A stretch of 64,000 bases of DNA, taken from contig NZ_JAIRDQ010000008.1 in assembly GCF_021458635.1 (NCBI RefSeq), positions 186,001-250,000 of the forward strand. The letters are read 5' to 3'. Positions 1 through 8,382 of this stretch are shown here, in pieces. Under the pieces are notes generated by a model. The model searched no databases. It saw nothing but the letters and a program-made list of their open reading frames with translations, and was not told the DNA's origin. The translations under genes were made by a program, and so were the position numbers. The DNA is from Bradyrhizobium monzae (GTDB lineage Bacteria; Pseudomonadota; Alphaproteobacteria; Rhizobiales; Xanthobacteraceae). Position 1 is the first letter of the stretch, and every line of letters begins with the position of its first letter.

Positions 1-1659
1 TCGCGCGTCAATGTCGGCTCGCTCTACAACGTCGAATCGGTCGAAAAGTCGGTCGAGGACATGCAGATCGAGGCCTCGCGCCGTGGCTATGCCTTCGCGG
101 TGGTGCGTCCGGGCGGCGATCGCAATTTCGATGCGCACACCGTTTCCGTCGTGTTCAACATCGACGAAGGTCCGCGCACTTATATCGAGCGCATCAATAT
201 CCGCGGAAACACGCGTACTCGTGACTACGTGATCCGTCGCGAGTTCGACCTCTCCGAGGGCGATGCCTACAACCGTGCGCTGGTCGATCGCGCCGAGCGC
301 CGCCTGAAGAACCTCGACTACTTCAAGAGCGTGAAGATCACGACGGAGCCGGGCTCCTCCAGCGACCGCGTGGTCCTGATCGTCGATCTCGAAGAAAAAT
401 CGACCGGCGACTTCTCGGTCTCCGGTGGTTATTCCACGACCGACGGTGCGCTGGCCGAAGTCTCGGTCTCCGAGCGCAACCTGCTCGGCCGCGGTCTGTT
501 CGCCAAGGCGTCGGTCACTTACGGTCAGTACGCCCGCGGCTATTCGCTGTCGTTCGTCGAGCCGTACCTGCTCGACTACCGCGTCGCGCTGGGCCTCGAC
601 CTCTATCAGCGCACCCAGCTGGCCAACAACTACATCTCCTACGGTACCAAGACGCTGGGCTTCAGCCCGCGCCTGGGCTTCTCCCTGCGTGAAGATCTGT
701 CGCTGCAGCTGCGCTACTCGATCTACCAGCAGGAAATCACGCTGCCGTCCTACCTGGCGAACTGTAACAATAACCAGTTCCTCGCGGATGGCGTGACGCC
801 GAATCCAGCCTTCAACCCGAGCCCGGCCTTCTCCAATGCAACCGGTATTCCCCTGGCTGCGTCGACCAACGGCCTCGGCTGCTACAGCGACGGCGAAGCC
901 TCGCTGCCGGTCCGCAAGGAGCTTGCGAACGGCAAGACGCTGACCTCGGCGCTCGGCTACACGCTGACCTACAACACGCTGGACAACAACAAGAACCCGA
1001 CCGACGGCCTGCTCATCGACTTCAGGCAGGACTTCGCCGGCGTCGGCGGCGACGTCTCCTACCTGAAGACCGTGGCCGATGCGAAGTACTACCAGTCGCT
1101 GGTGTCGGACCTTGTCGGTCTCGTCCATCTCCAGGGCGGTATCCTGAACAAGGTCGGCAGCACCGATCTGCGCATGCTGGATCATTTCCAGATGGGCCCG
1201 AACCTCGTCCGCGGCTTCGCGCCGAACGGCATCGGCCCGCGCGATTTGAATCCCTATGGTACGCAGGACGCGCTTGGCGGCACCAAATATTGGGGCGCTT
1301 CGCTGGAATTGCAGATGCCGTTCTGGTTCCTTCCGAAGGAAGTGGGTCTGAAGGGCGCTGTCTACGCCGACGCCGGCGGTCTCTTCGACTATCAGGGCCC
1401 GACGACGTGGTCGGTGACCAACGAAATGACCACGACCAGGAACTCGAGCTGCACGCCATCGACCAACAACCCGGCTACGCCTGGAACTTGTACCGGCCTG
1501 GTGTATGACAATGGCAATGTGGTCCGCTCGTCGGTCGGTGTCGGCCTGATCTGGGCCTCGCCGTTCGGCCCGCTGCGCTTCGACTACGCAGTGCCGCTCA
1601 CCAAGGGCAAGAATGACCGCGTGCAGGAATTCCGGTTCGGCGGCGGCACCTCGTTCTAA
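1..1659 (+). CDS. bamA: Outer membrane protein assembly factor BamA, 5' end outside window
   Basis: BamA is the Omp85-family pore of the BAM complex that folds and inserts beta-barrel proteins into the outer membrane. The reading frame is open from base 1, so the gene begins upstream. What remains is the end of the POTRA region (about the first 115 residues; a POTRA-like stretch with FNIDEGPRTYIERINIRGN) followed by the Omp85 barrel with many aromatic beta-strands. It ends in FRFGGGTSF, a terminal Phe typical of outer membrane barrels. It precedes lpxD, fabZ, lpxA and lpxB, the usual order in alphaproteobacteria. Product identity is secure; only the N-terminal part is missing. Confidence 0.97.
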   Translation, partial: SRVNVGSLYNVESVEKSVEDMQIEASRRGYAFAVVRPGGDRNFDAHTVSVVFNIDEGPRTYIERINIRGNTRTRDYVIRREFDLSEGDAYNRALVDRAERRLKNLDYFKSVKITTEPGSSSDRVVLIVDLEEKSTGDFSVSGGYSTTDGALAEVSVSERNLLGRGLFAKASVTYGQYARGYSLSFVEPYLLDYRVALGLDLYQRTQLANNYISYGTKTLGFSPRLGFSLREDLSLQLRYSIYQQEITLPSYLANCNNNQFLADGVTPNPAFNPSPAFSNATGIPLAASTNGLGCYSDGEASLPVRKELANGKTLTSALGYTLTYNTLDNNKNPTDGLLIDFRQDFAGVGGDVSYLKTVADAKYYQSLVSDLVGLVHLQGGILNKVGSTDLRMLDHFQMGPNLVRGFAPNGIGPRDLNPYGTQDALGGTKYWGASLELQMPFWFLPKEVGLKGAVYADAGGLFDYQGPTTWSVTNEMTTTRNSSCTPSTNNPATPGTCTGLVYDNGNVVRSSVGVGLIWASPFGPLRFDYAVPLTKGKNDRVQEFRFGGGTSF

Positions 1660-1807
1660 TTCGATCAGCAGGGCATGATCCGGCCGCCTGGGAATTCCCT
1701 TGGGAGTTCCCCGGGGCCGGTCTCCAAAAAGATCGTGCTCAATCCATGAGATAAGGCATGATGCGGCCTGTTCGCTTCATGCCGAAGCCGGACCGCGACG
1801 GGGTGGA

Positions 1808-2875
1808 ATGGCGCAGCCGACCTTCTTCAAAAAACCGCCGGCCTCAACGCTGGCCGACATCGCAGCGCTGACCAAGGCGCAACTGATCGACCCTGTCAGG
1901 GGCGATCATGTCATCACGGGTCTTGCTTCGCTGGACGAAGCCGGCCCGATGCATCTGGCGTTCTTCGACAACCTCAAATACGCCGATGAGCTCAAGGCGA
2001 CCAAGGCTGGCGCCTGTCTGGTGAGCCCGCGCTTCGAGGCCCAGGTGCCCGCGCATGTGGCCGTGCTGCGGGTGGCGCAGCCGTTCCGCGCCTTTGTCGG
2101 GATCGCCCGGGAATGGCATGGCGATGCGCTCCGCCCACAGTCCTGGTTTGGCAATGACGGCATTGCGCCATCGGCCATCATCGACCCGTCGGCGCGGCTG
2201 GAGGATGACGTCATCGTCGAGCCGCTGACCGTCATCGGTCCGGATGTCGAGATCGGCAGCGGCACCGTGATCGGCGCCGGCGTGGTCCTTGGTCCGGGCG
2301 TCAAGATCGGGCGGGACTGCAATGTCGGCGCCCGCACCGCTATCCAATGCGCACTGATCGGCAACAACGTGCTGATCCACCCCGGCTGCTCGATCGGCCA
2401 GGACGGCTACGGCTTCATCTTCTTCGGCCCCGAGGGCCATCTGAAAGTGCCCCAGACCGGCCGTGTGCTGATCCAGAACAATGTGGAAGTCGGCGCCGGA
2501 ACCACCATCGATCGCGGCTCCTTGCGGGACACCGTGATCGGAGAGGGCACCAAAATCGACAATCAGGTCCAGATCGGCCACAATGTGACGATCGGGCGGA
2601 ACTGCCTGCTGGCGGCCCAGATCGGGCTCGCTGGCAGCCTGACGATCGGCGACAACGTGGCGCTGGGAGCAAAAGTTGGCATCAACAATCACCTCAAGAT
2701 CGGTGACGGGGCCCAGGTCACCGCGATGAGCGGCGTCAAGGACGACATCCCGCCGAACGGTCGCTGGGGCGGATTTTTTGCCAAGCCGACCAAACAATGG
2801 TTCAAGGAAATTATCGCGGTGGAGCGCCTGGTACGCGACAGCAAGGCCGATCCGAAGGGCGAGGGACGGGAATGA
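1808..2875 (+). CDS. lpxD: UDP-3-O-(3-hydroxyacyl)glucosamine N-acyltransferase LpxD
   Basis: LpxD adds the second hydroxyacyl chain, at the 2-amino group, in lipid A synthesis in the cytoplasm. The 355-residue protein has the N-terminal uridine-binding region (MAQPTFFKKPPASTLADIA) and then a long left-handed beta-helix of hexapeptide repeats (IGPDVEIGSGTVIGAGVVLG). The catalytic-type His lies in QIGHNVTIGRNC. An in-frame start exists at 1700, but the ATG at 1808 gives the family-typical N-terminus and length. The stop overlaps the fabZ start (ATGA at 2872-2875), so translation is probably coupled. The 148-bp gap after bamA holds an imperfect GGGAA/TTCCC hairpin near 1690-1711 with no T-run. 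Confidence 0.95.
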   Translation: MAQPTFFKKPPASTLADIAALTKAQLIDPVRGDHVITGLASLDEAGPMHLAFFDNLKYADELKATKAGACLVSPRFEAQVPAHVAVLRVAQPFRAFVGIAREWHGDALRPQSWFGNDGIAPSAIIDPSARLEDDVIVEPLTVIGPDVEIGSGTVIGAGVVLGPGVKIGRDCNVGARTAIQCALIGNNVLIHPGCSIGQDGYGFIFFGPEGHLKVPQTGRVLIQNNVEVGAGTTIDRGSLRDTVIGEGTKIDNQVQIGHNVTIGRNCLLAAQIGLAGSLTIGDNVALGAKVGINNHLKIGDGAQVTAMSGVKDDIPPNGRWGGFFAKPTKQWFKEIIAVERLVRDSKADPKGEGRE

Positions 2876-3333
2876 CGGCGGAATCACCTGTTAAATTCGA
2901 GCTGGTGGATATCAATGCGATCCTCCAGACGCTGCCGCACCGCTTTCCGATGCTTCTGATCGACCGCGTGATCAACATCCGGGCCGATTACAGCGGGATC
3001 GGCATCAAGAACGTCACCTTCAACGAGCCGGCTTTCCAGGGCCATTTCCCCGAACGTCCGGTCTATCCGGGCGTGATGATGATCGAGGCGATGGCGCAGA
3101 CCGCCGGCGTGATCGGCATCAAGTCGGTCGAGGGCACCGAGAAGCCGCGCGCGGTCTATTTCCTCACCATCGACAAGTGCAAGTTCCGCAAGCCCGTGCT
3201 GCCCGGCGACACCATCGAGTATCACATGCGCTCGGTTGGTCGCCGCAAGAGCATGTGGTGGTTTCACGGGGACGCCAAGGTCAACGGCACGATCGTCGCC
3301 GAAGCCGACGTCGGAGCCATGCTGACTGATTGA
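2872..3333 (+). CDS. fabZ: 3-hydroxyacyl-[acyl-carrier-protein] dehydratase FabZ
   Basis: FabZ dehydrates 3-hydroxyacyl-ACP in fatty acid elongation and competes with LpxA and LpxD for hydroxyacyl-ACP. The 153-residue hot-dog protein shows the LPHRFPMLLIDRV opening and the active-site segment GHFPERPVYPGVMMIEA, with His and the following Glu. The start is the ATG inside the ATGA overlap with lpxD. An in-frame upstream start at 2797 is rejected because it would lie within lpxD. Its place between lpxD and lpxA is typical and links membrane phospholipid and lipid A synthesis. Confidence 0.96.
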   Translation: MTAESPVKFELVDINAILQTLPHRFPMLLIDRVINIRADYSGIGIKNVTFNEPAFQGHFPERPVYPGVMMIEAMAQTAGVIGIKSVEGTEKPRAVYFLTIDKCKFRKPVLPGDTIEYHMRSVGRRKSMWWFHGDAKVNGTIVAEADVGAMLTD

Positions 3334-3502
3334 TTGAAGCGCGGCGCCCGTTCAAGTGTTGGATGAGGTCGTTGATGCAGCAGCGTGGCTTCCTCAGCGG
3401 CCTCTGAAACACGCCGAGATCATACGTCACTGGACAGATCGGGCGCAGTCGCGCTAACCACCGGAAAGCCGAGCAAATTCAACACATAGTCAGACCTTCT
3501 TG

Positions 3503-4294
3503 ATGAGTAAGATCGACCCCACCGCACGGGTGGAAGACGGCGCCGTGATCGGCGAGGGCACCGAGATCGGGCCCTTTTGCATCATTGGTCGCAACGCCCG
3601 GATCGGGGCCCATTGCAAGCTGATCGGACAAGTCACCGTCATCGGCCATACCTCGGTCGGAGACAATTGCGTGATCTCTCCGTTCGCGGTGCTCGGCGGC
3701 GCGCCGCAGGACCTCAGCTACAAGGGCGAGCCGACCACGCTCGACATCGGTTCCGGCAACACCATCCGCGAAGGCGCGACGATGAATGTCGGCACCGTCA
3801 AGGGCGGCGGCAAGACACGCGTCGGCAACGACGGCTACTTCATGAACAACAGCCATGTCGGCCATGACTGCATGGTCGGCAACAACGCGATCTTCGCGAC
3901 TTCGGCGACGCTCGGCGGCCATTGCGAGATCGGCGATGCCGTCTATATCGGCGGGCTGTCCGCGGTGCATCAGTTCACGCGCATCGGCCCCTATGTGATG
4001 GTCGGCGGCCTCTCGGGCGTGCGCGACGACATCATTCCATACGGGCTCGCCAACGGCCAATATGCGGTGCTGGAGAGCCTCAATCTCATCGGCATGAAGC
4101 GGCGCAAGTTCACCAGGCAGCGGCTCGCCGCTGTGCGCACGTTCTACCAAAAACTCTTCCATGGCCCCGGCACCTTCGCCGAGCGGCTGGAGGCGGTGCG
4201 GCCCCTTGAGAGCGAAGATCCTGCGATCGCCGAAATTCTCGGCTTCATTGGCAAGGGCAAGCGTCCGCTCTGTCTTCCCACCATCGAGAAGTGA
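3503..4294 (+). CDS. lpxA: Acyl-[ACP]-UDP-N-acetylglucosamine O-acyltransferase LpxA
   Basis: LpxA performs the first step of lipid A synthesis, moving a 3-hydroxyacyl chain from ACP to the 3-OH of UDP-GlcNAc. The 263-residue protein has a hexapeptide-repeat beta-helix from residue 1 (MSKIDPTARVEDGAVIGEGT) and the catalytic-region motif NNSHVGHDCMVGNNAIFA containing the conserved His. The C-terminal helical domain (YQKLFHGPGTFAERLEAV) completes it. ATG 3503 directly follows an in-frame TTG at 3500 and is preferred. A 169-bp gap separates it from fabZ, so a separate promoter is possible. It is followed 7 bp later by lpxI. Confidence 0.96.
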   Translation: MSKIDPTARVEDGAVIGEGTEIGPFCIIGRNARIGAHCKLIGQVTVIGHTSVGDNCVISPFAVLGGAPQDLSYKGEPTTLDIGSGNTIREGATMNVGTVKGGGKTRVGNDGYFMNNSHVGHDCMVGNNAIFATSATLGGHCEIGDAVYIGGLSAVHQFTRIGPYVMVGGLSGVRDDIIPYGLANGQYAVLESLNLIGMKRRKFTRQRLAAVRTFYQKLFHGPGTFAERLEAVRPLESEDPAIAEILGFIGKGKRPLCLPTIEK

Positions 4295-4301
4295 CGCCGG
4301 G

Positions 4302-5171
4302 ATGGCCGCGGACATGACATCGGCGGCTTCCGAGATTTCATCACCGGTCGGCGTGGTCGCGGGCGGTGGCGCGATGCCGTTCGCGGTTGCTCGCTCGCTC
4401 GCTGCCCGTGGCATCACGCCGGTGCTGTTTCCGCTGCGAGGCGCCTGCGATCCGGTGCAGGTGGAGAAATTCCGCCACCGCTGGATTTCGGTCGGTCAGC
4501 TCGGCCGCGCCATGCGGCTGTTCCGCGAGGAAGGCTGCCGCGACCTGGTCTTCATCGGCACCTTGGTGCGGCCTTCGCTCACGGAGATCCGGTTCGACTT
4601 CACGACGTTGCGGCTGCTCGGCAACGTCATCCGCGCCTTCCGCGGCGGCGACGATCATCTGTTATCGGGTGTCGGGCACATTCTCGAGCACGGCGGCTTT
4701 CGCATGGTCGGCATCAAGGATGTCGCGCCCGACCTGCTCATGCCGGAGGGCTGCATCACCCGTGCCTGGCCGGCCGATCATGCCAAGGGCGATATCGAAC
4801 GGGGACGCGCGGTGCTCACCGCGCTCGGGCCGTTCGACATCGGTCAGGCCGCGGTGGTGATCGACGGCCATGTGGTGGCGGTCGAGGACATCGAGGGCAC
4901 TGATGCGCTGCTGGCGCGTGTGGCGCGGCTGCGTGAGGAGGGCCGTATCCGTGCCGCCACGGGACGTGGCGTGCTGGTGAAGGCGCCGAAGAGCGGCCAG
5001 GATTTGCGCTTCGACTTGCCGACCATCGGCGCGCGGACGATCGAGGGCGTCGCCAAGGCCGGCCTTGCGGGTGTCGCCGTCATCGCCGGCAACACCATCG
5101 CCGCCGAGCCGCAGGCGATGATCGGGCTCGCCGACGCCAAATATCTCTTCATCGTCGGTCTGCCCGCGTGA
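4302..5171 (+). CDS. lpxI: UDP-2,3-diacylglucosamine diphosphatase LpxI (DUF1009)
   Basis: LpxI hydrolyses UDP-2,3-diacylglucosamine to lipid X in the cytoplasm. It is the alphaproteobacterial counterpart of LpxH. The 289-residue protein starts MAADMTSAASEISSPVG, has the glycine-rich N-terminal segment VVAGGGAMPFAVARSLAARG, and ends with the DUF1009 signature regions KSGQDLRFDLPTIG and AVIAGNTIAAEP. ATG 4302 is chosen because the longer in-frame version from 4161 would overlap lpxA by more than 130 bp. Its stop overlaps the lpxB start at 5171 by one base, so the pair is probably translated together. Confidence 0.93.
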   Translation: MAADMTSAASEISSPVGVVAGGGAMPFAVARSLAARGITPVLFPLRGACDPVQVEKFRHRWISVGQLGRAMRLFREEGCRDLVFIGTLVRPSLTEIRFDFTTLRLLGNVIRAFRGGDDHLLSGVGHILEHGGFRMVGIKDVAPDLLMPEGCITRAWPADHAKGDIERGRAVLTALGPFDIGQAAVVIDGHVVAVEDIEGTDALLARVARLREEGRIRAATGRGVLVKAPKSGQDLRFDLPTIGARTIEGVAKAGLAGVAVIAGNTIAAEPQAMIGLADAKYLFIVGLPA

Positions 5172-6346
5172 TGCAGATCCGCGATCCCAAACGGAAGATA
5201 TTTCTGATCGCGACGGAGGAATCCGGCGACCGGCTCGGCTCGGCGCTGATGAAGGTGCTGCGCCAGCGCCTCGGTGACGGCGTGCAGTTCGAGGGCGTCG
5301 GCGGCCGCACCATGGCGCGCGAGGGGCTCGAGACGCTGTTTCCGATCGAGGAGCTGTCGATCGTCGGCTTTGCCGCGGTGGTGCAGCAACTGCCGAAGAT
5401 CCTGCGGCTGATCCGCGAGACCGCGGACGCCGTGACCGAGTCCGCGCCCGACGCGCTGGTCATCATCGACAGCCCCGATTTCACCCATCGCGTTGCGCGC
5501 CGCGTGCGCGCCAGGAATCCGGCGATCCCCGTCGTCGACTACGTCTCGCCCTCGGTCTGGGCCTGGCGGCCGGGCCGCGCGCGCGCGATGCTCGGCTATG
5601 TCGATCACGTGCTGGGCTTGCTGCCGTTCGAGCCGGAGGAGTACCGCAAGCTGAAAGGGCCGCCCTGCAGCTATGTCGGTCATCCCCTGATCGAGCAATT
5701 GCCGTCGCTGCGCCCGAACCCCGACGAGCAAAAACGCCGCGACGGCGAACCGCCGGTGCTGCTGGTGCTGCCGGGCAGCCGCCGCAGCGAGATCCGGCAT
5801 CATCTCGGCCTGTTCGGCGCCGCGCTCGGGCGATTGCAGGCCGAGGGCCGCGCGTTCGAATTGATGCTGCCGACGATGCCGCATCTCGAAGCCACGGTTC
5901 GCGCGGGCGTGGCGAGCTGGCCGGTCAAGCCGCAGATCGTGGTCGGCGAAACCGAGAGGCGTGCCGCATTCCGGATCGCGCGCGCAGCACTGGCGAAATC
6001 CGGCACGGTGACGCTGGAACTGGCGCTGTCAGGCATTCCGATGGTGACGGCCTATCGCGTCGGCGCGATGGAGGCCTTCATCCTGCGCCGCGCAATCCAG
6101 GTGTCCTCCGTGATCCTCGCCAATCTCGTGATCGGCAAGGACGTGATCCCCGAGTTTCTGCAGGAGGACTGCACGCCCGAGAAGCTTGCGGCCGCACTGT
6201 CGGAGGTGCTCGCGGAGACGCCGATGCGCCAGCAACAGGTCGAGGCCTTCGCGCAGCTCGACACCGTCATGTCCACCGGCAACAAGTCACCGAGCGTGCT
6301 CGCTGCCGACATCGTGCTTACGACGATGCGCAAGGGGCGGCGCTAG
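5171..6346 (+). CDS. lpxB: Lipid-A-disaccharide synthase LpxB
   Basis: LpxB (glycosyltransferase family 19) joins lipid X and UDP-diacylglucosamine into the lipid A disaccharide at the inner face of the inner membrane. The 391-residue protein has the N-terminal block FLIATEESGDRLGSALMK, the conserved YVSPSVWAWRPGR segment, LLVLPGSRRSEIRHHL, and the donor-binding region ALAKSGTVTLELALSGIPMV. ATG 5171 is preferred over the adjacent in-frame GTG at 5168. It ends the lipid A run. The next gene is on the opposite strand, converging with a 14-bp gap. Confidence 0.96.
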   Translation: MQIRDPKRKIFLIATEESGDRLGSALMKVLRQRLGDGVQFEGVGGRTMAREGLETLFPIEELSIVGFAAVVQQLPKILRLIRETADAVTESAPDALVIIDSPDFTHRVARRVRARNPAIPVVDYVSPSVWAWRPGRARAMLGYVDHVLGLLPFEPEEYRKLKGPPCSYVGHPLIEQLPSLRPNPDEQKRRDGEPPVLLVLPGSRRSEIRHHLGLFGAALGRLQAEGRAFELMLPTMPHLEATVRAGVASWPVKPQIVVGETERRAAFRIARAALAKSGTVTLELALSGIPMVTAYRVGAMEAFILRRAIQVSSVILANLVIGKDVIPEFLQEDCTPEKLAAALSEVLAETPMRQQQVEAFAQLDTVMSTGNKSPSVLAADIVLTTMRKGRR

Positions 6347-6360
6347 GTCTTTTTGGCTTG

Positions 6361-7134
6361 CTACTTCTTGGCGCGTCCACCGGCGACGCGGCGGGGCCTC
6401 GGTTTTCCGGCCGCCGTACTCGGGCGCACGGGCATTGCGTCCAGCGAGGCGCCTTCCTCGGGAATGTGCAGGGTCGACAGAAAATCGGCGCCGGCGCGCA
6501 TGACATGCTCGGCGGCAAGCGTCGCGGCCGAACGCTCGTCGCCTGCGATGATAGCGCGGAGAATGCCAGCATGCTCATCCCAGGTGCGGGCCTGGCGCTC
6601 CGGATCGGTCGGCGCGAACAGCATCGCGGTTCGCTCGCGCAGCCGCTTGAGCAGATCAGACAGGACGCGGTTGCGGCCCGCGGCGGCCAGCTCCTGGTGA
6701 AATTGCTGATTAAGGCCGGACAGAAGCTCGAAGCGCCTGGCTGCGACTGCATCCGTGCCCTTGTTCAGCACGGCTGCAATCCGCGCCAGAATATCCTGAT
6801 CGCGACGGCGCGCGGCCAGCCGAGCGTTCTGTCCCTCCAAGAGCGCACGAACCTCGATTGTCTCGCGCGCCTCCTCGTCGGTCATGGCAAGGACCGATGC
6901 ACCGCGCCGTGCCGTCACTTCGACCAGACCCTCGGTCGTGAGCACGCGGATCGCTTCTCGCACCGGATTGCGGGAGACGCCGAGCTCCTCTGCGAGGCGT
7001 CCTTCGACCAGTCGCTCGCCGGGCTTGAGGCGTCGGCTCAAGATGGCCTGGCGCAGCTCCTCAATGACCCTGTCGTGGAGGGAGAGGTAGTCGTCGCCCA
7101 GACGTCGTTTCGAGTTTCCCAGCCTGCCAGCCAT
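6361..7134 (-). CDS. GntR-family regulator, FadR/FCD subgroup
   Basis: Predicted ligand-responsive DNA-binding repressor or activator of 257 residues. The N-terminal winged helix-turn-helix (about residues 20-85) reads RLKPGERLVEGRLAEELGVS and NPVREAIRVLTTEGLV. The C-terminal FCD helical domain keeps the metal-site histidines (LNQQFHQELAAAG, HAGILRAI, AAEHVMRAG). It is the last gene of the minus-strand set headed by the diiron protein, 159 bp after a ferredoxin. Its probable targets are the two GTATAC-centred dyads at 9228-9244 and 9401-9416, although those lie about 2 kb away. The effector cannot be predicted from sequence; FCD regulators often sense organic acids of the pathway they control. 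Confidence 0.9.
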   Translation of the reverse strand: MAGRLGNSKRRLGDDYLSLHDRVIEELRQAILSRRLKPGERLVEGRLAEELGVSRNPVREAIRVLTTEGLVEVTARRGASVLAMTDEEARETIEVRALLEGQNARLAARRRDQDILARIAAVLNKGTDAVAARRFELLSGLNQQFHQELAAAGRNRVLSDLLKRLRERTAMLFAPTDPERQARTWDEHAGILRAIIAGDERSAATLAAEHVMRAGADFLSTLHIPEEGASLDAMPVRPSTAAGKPRPRRVAGGRAKK

Positions 7135-7293
7135 GAGATGACCTTCTCAACCGCCCCGGTTTGATTTTTCCGAACCGCGCGGAGAGATTCGATCCGCCAC
7201 CGACCGAGCGGAATGACCGGCGGGGACGGCACAAACGTACTTAGACTGCCCACCGCGCAGCGGCAAGCCGTAGTCGCGGGGGCGCTCAACCGA

Positions 7294-7677
7294 TCAATCA
7301 ACCGAATCGGATGCAGGGCCGCTCGAGACCGGGCGAGCCCCCGCAGCTGCCGGTCTTGGCGTCCAGGACACGCTGACATCGCCGGTGAGAAACGTCTGGC
7401 ACGCCATCCGGTAGCCGGCGTCGAATTGCTCCTCGGTGAGGTGCTTGCGCTCCTTCGGCTTGATTGCGTCGGTGTTCTCCAGCCCCTTCTCGATGAGGCA
7501 TTTGCACGTCCCGCAAATCCCTCCACCGCACTTGAAGGGGATGCCGCCCTGTTCACGCAAGGAGATCCGCAACAGGTTGCTGTCGACGGGGGCCGTGACG
7601 GACTTCCCGTTATTGGTCACGAATGTGACCTCGATCATGCCGCTCTTCGCGGCGGGCGGATCTGTGATCTCGGACAT
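7294..7677 (-). CDS. [2Fe-2S] ferredoxin (second of two)
   Basis: Plant-type [2Fe-2S] ferredoxin of 127 residues, a soluble one-electron carrier. Cluster ligands are C50, C55 and C58 in KCGGGICGTCK, plus C93 in YRMACQ. The C-terminal 20 residues are a low-complexity Ala/Pro/Ser tail. The start at 7677 is set by the TGATG overlap with the upstream small gene. It shares the YRxACQ fourth-ligand motif with the ferredoxin at 8040-8372, so the two look like divergent paralogues. Because both sit with a diiron-type enzyme, an electron supply role is inferred. No ferredoxin reductase gene is visible nearby. Confidence 0.93.
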   Translation of the reverse strand: MSEITDPPAAKSGMIEVTFVTNNGKSVTAPVDSNLLRISLREQGGIPFKCGGGICGTCKCLIEKGLENTDAIKPKERKHLTEEQFDAGYRMACQTFLTGDVSVSWTPRPAAAGARPVSSGPASDSVD

Positions 7678-7973
7678 CACGACTTGCGCAGCTTTGTGTC
7701 CATGTGGCCGAACGAGATGAGGTGCTCGAGCTCGCGATAGGCCAGCTCGGGCGTTGCAAATTTCTCGAGAAATTTGGACGGCACCTGATTCACGATCGGC
7801 GGTGACCAGGCTTCGTCGATCACCTTGATCTTGGTATCCTTGAGCAACTCCGCGATCACGAAAGTTGCCTTCTTCGTGCCGTAGAACAGATAGTCGTAAG
7901 AGGCGAGGGGCCGCAGCCCGTCGATGATCTCGGTCCGGAACAATCCGTCCTTGCTGGTCAGGATCACATACAT
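7677..7973 (-). CDS. Small conserved-looking protein between two ferredoxin genes
   Basis: A 98-residue protein with no recognised family. It is rich in hydrophobic and charged residues (IIDGLRPLASYDYLFYG, AELLKDTKIKVIDEAW), with no signal peptide, membrane segment or Cys cluster. The start codon is followed by MYVILTSKDGLFRTEI. Its stop overlaps the next ferredoxin start (TGATG), which implies translational coupling and a real gene. It lies 66 bp after the first ferredoxin. A subunit or assembly partner for the ferredoxins or the diiron protein is possible, but this is only context-based inference. Confidence 0.8.
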   Translation of the reverse strand: MYVILTSKDGLFRTEIIDGLRPLASYDYLFYGTKKATFVIAELLKDTKIKVIDEAWSPPIVNQVPSKFLEKFATPELAYRELEHLISFGHMDTKLRKS

Positions 7974-8039
7974 CGCTCACGTCTCCCGTGCTTGCCGAGA
8001 CTTGCCGCAAGGCCGGCGCGGGCCTTGGCACTCCAGAAT

Positions 8040-8372
8040 TCAGCCGACCTTGCCGGCTGCGACCACGTCGGCGAGCGGCGTCGCCTCCTGCGACAACTCC
8101 ACATCGTGGGTGAGCCAGAGCTGGCAGGCCAGCCGATAGCCGGCCTCGATTCTCGCACCGAGCCGCTTCTTTTCCTTCCAGTTCGGCTCGGGCAGGTGCT
8201 CGGCTCCCTTGATGATCAGAGCCGCGCATTTCCCGCATTTGCCCATGCCGCAGCCGTAGAGGAAGTTCGGGTGGGGAAACTGCCGGATGCCCGCCCTCAC
8301 GACGAGATTGGTATTTTCCTTGATCTCGCCGTGAAAGGTCTGGCCGTTCCTGTGAAAGACGACGTTGGGCAT
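8040..8372 (-). CDS. [2Fe-2S] ferredoxin (first of two)
   Basis: A 110-residue [2Fe-2S] ferredoxin. Ligands are C41, C46 and C49 in YGCGMGKCGKCA, with the fourth at C82 in YRLACQ. It begins MPNVVFHRNGQTFHGEI, a usual ferredoxin beta-grasp start. It lies 10 bp after the stop of the diiron-type protein gene, so the two are almost certainly co-transcribed and probably partners. The second ferredoxin downstream has a different N-terminus and spacing, which suggests distinct roles rather than a simple duplication. Confidence 0.93.
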   Translation of the reverse strand: MPNVVFHRNGQTFHGEIKENTNLVVRAGIRQFPHPNFLYGCGMGKCGKCAALIIKGAEHLPEPNWKEKKRLGARIEAGYRLACQLWLTHDVELSQEATPLADVVAAGKVG

Positions 8373-8382
8373 GCCGGGTGTC

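Noticed and set aside
1844..2887. Long open frame antisense to lpxD
   Set aside because: Mirror of the hexapeptide-repeat codon pattern in a high-GC gene; no RBS and no protein-like composition.
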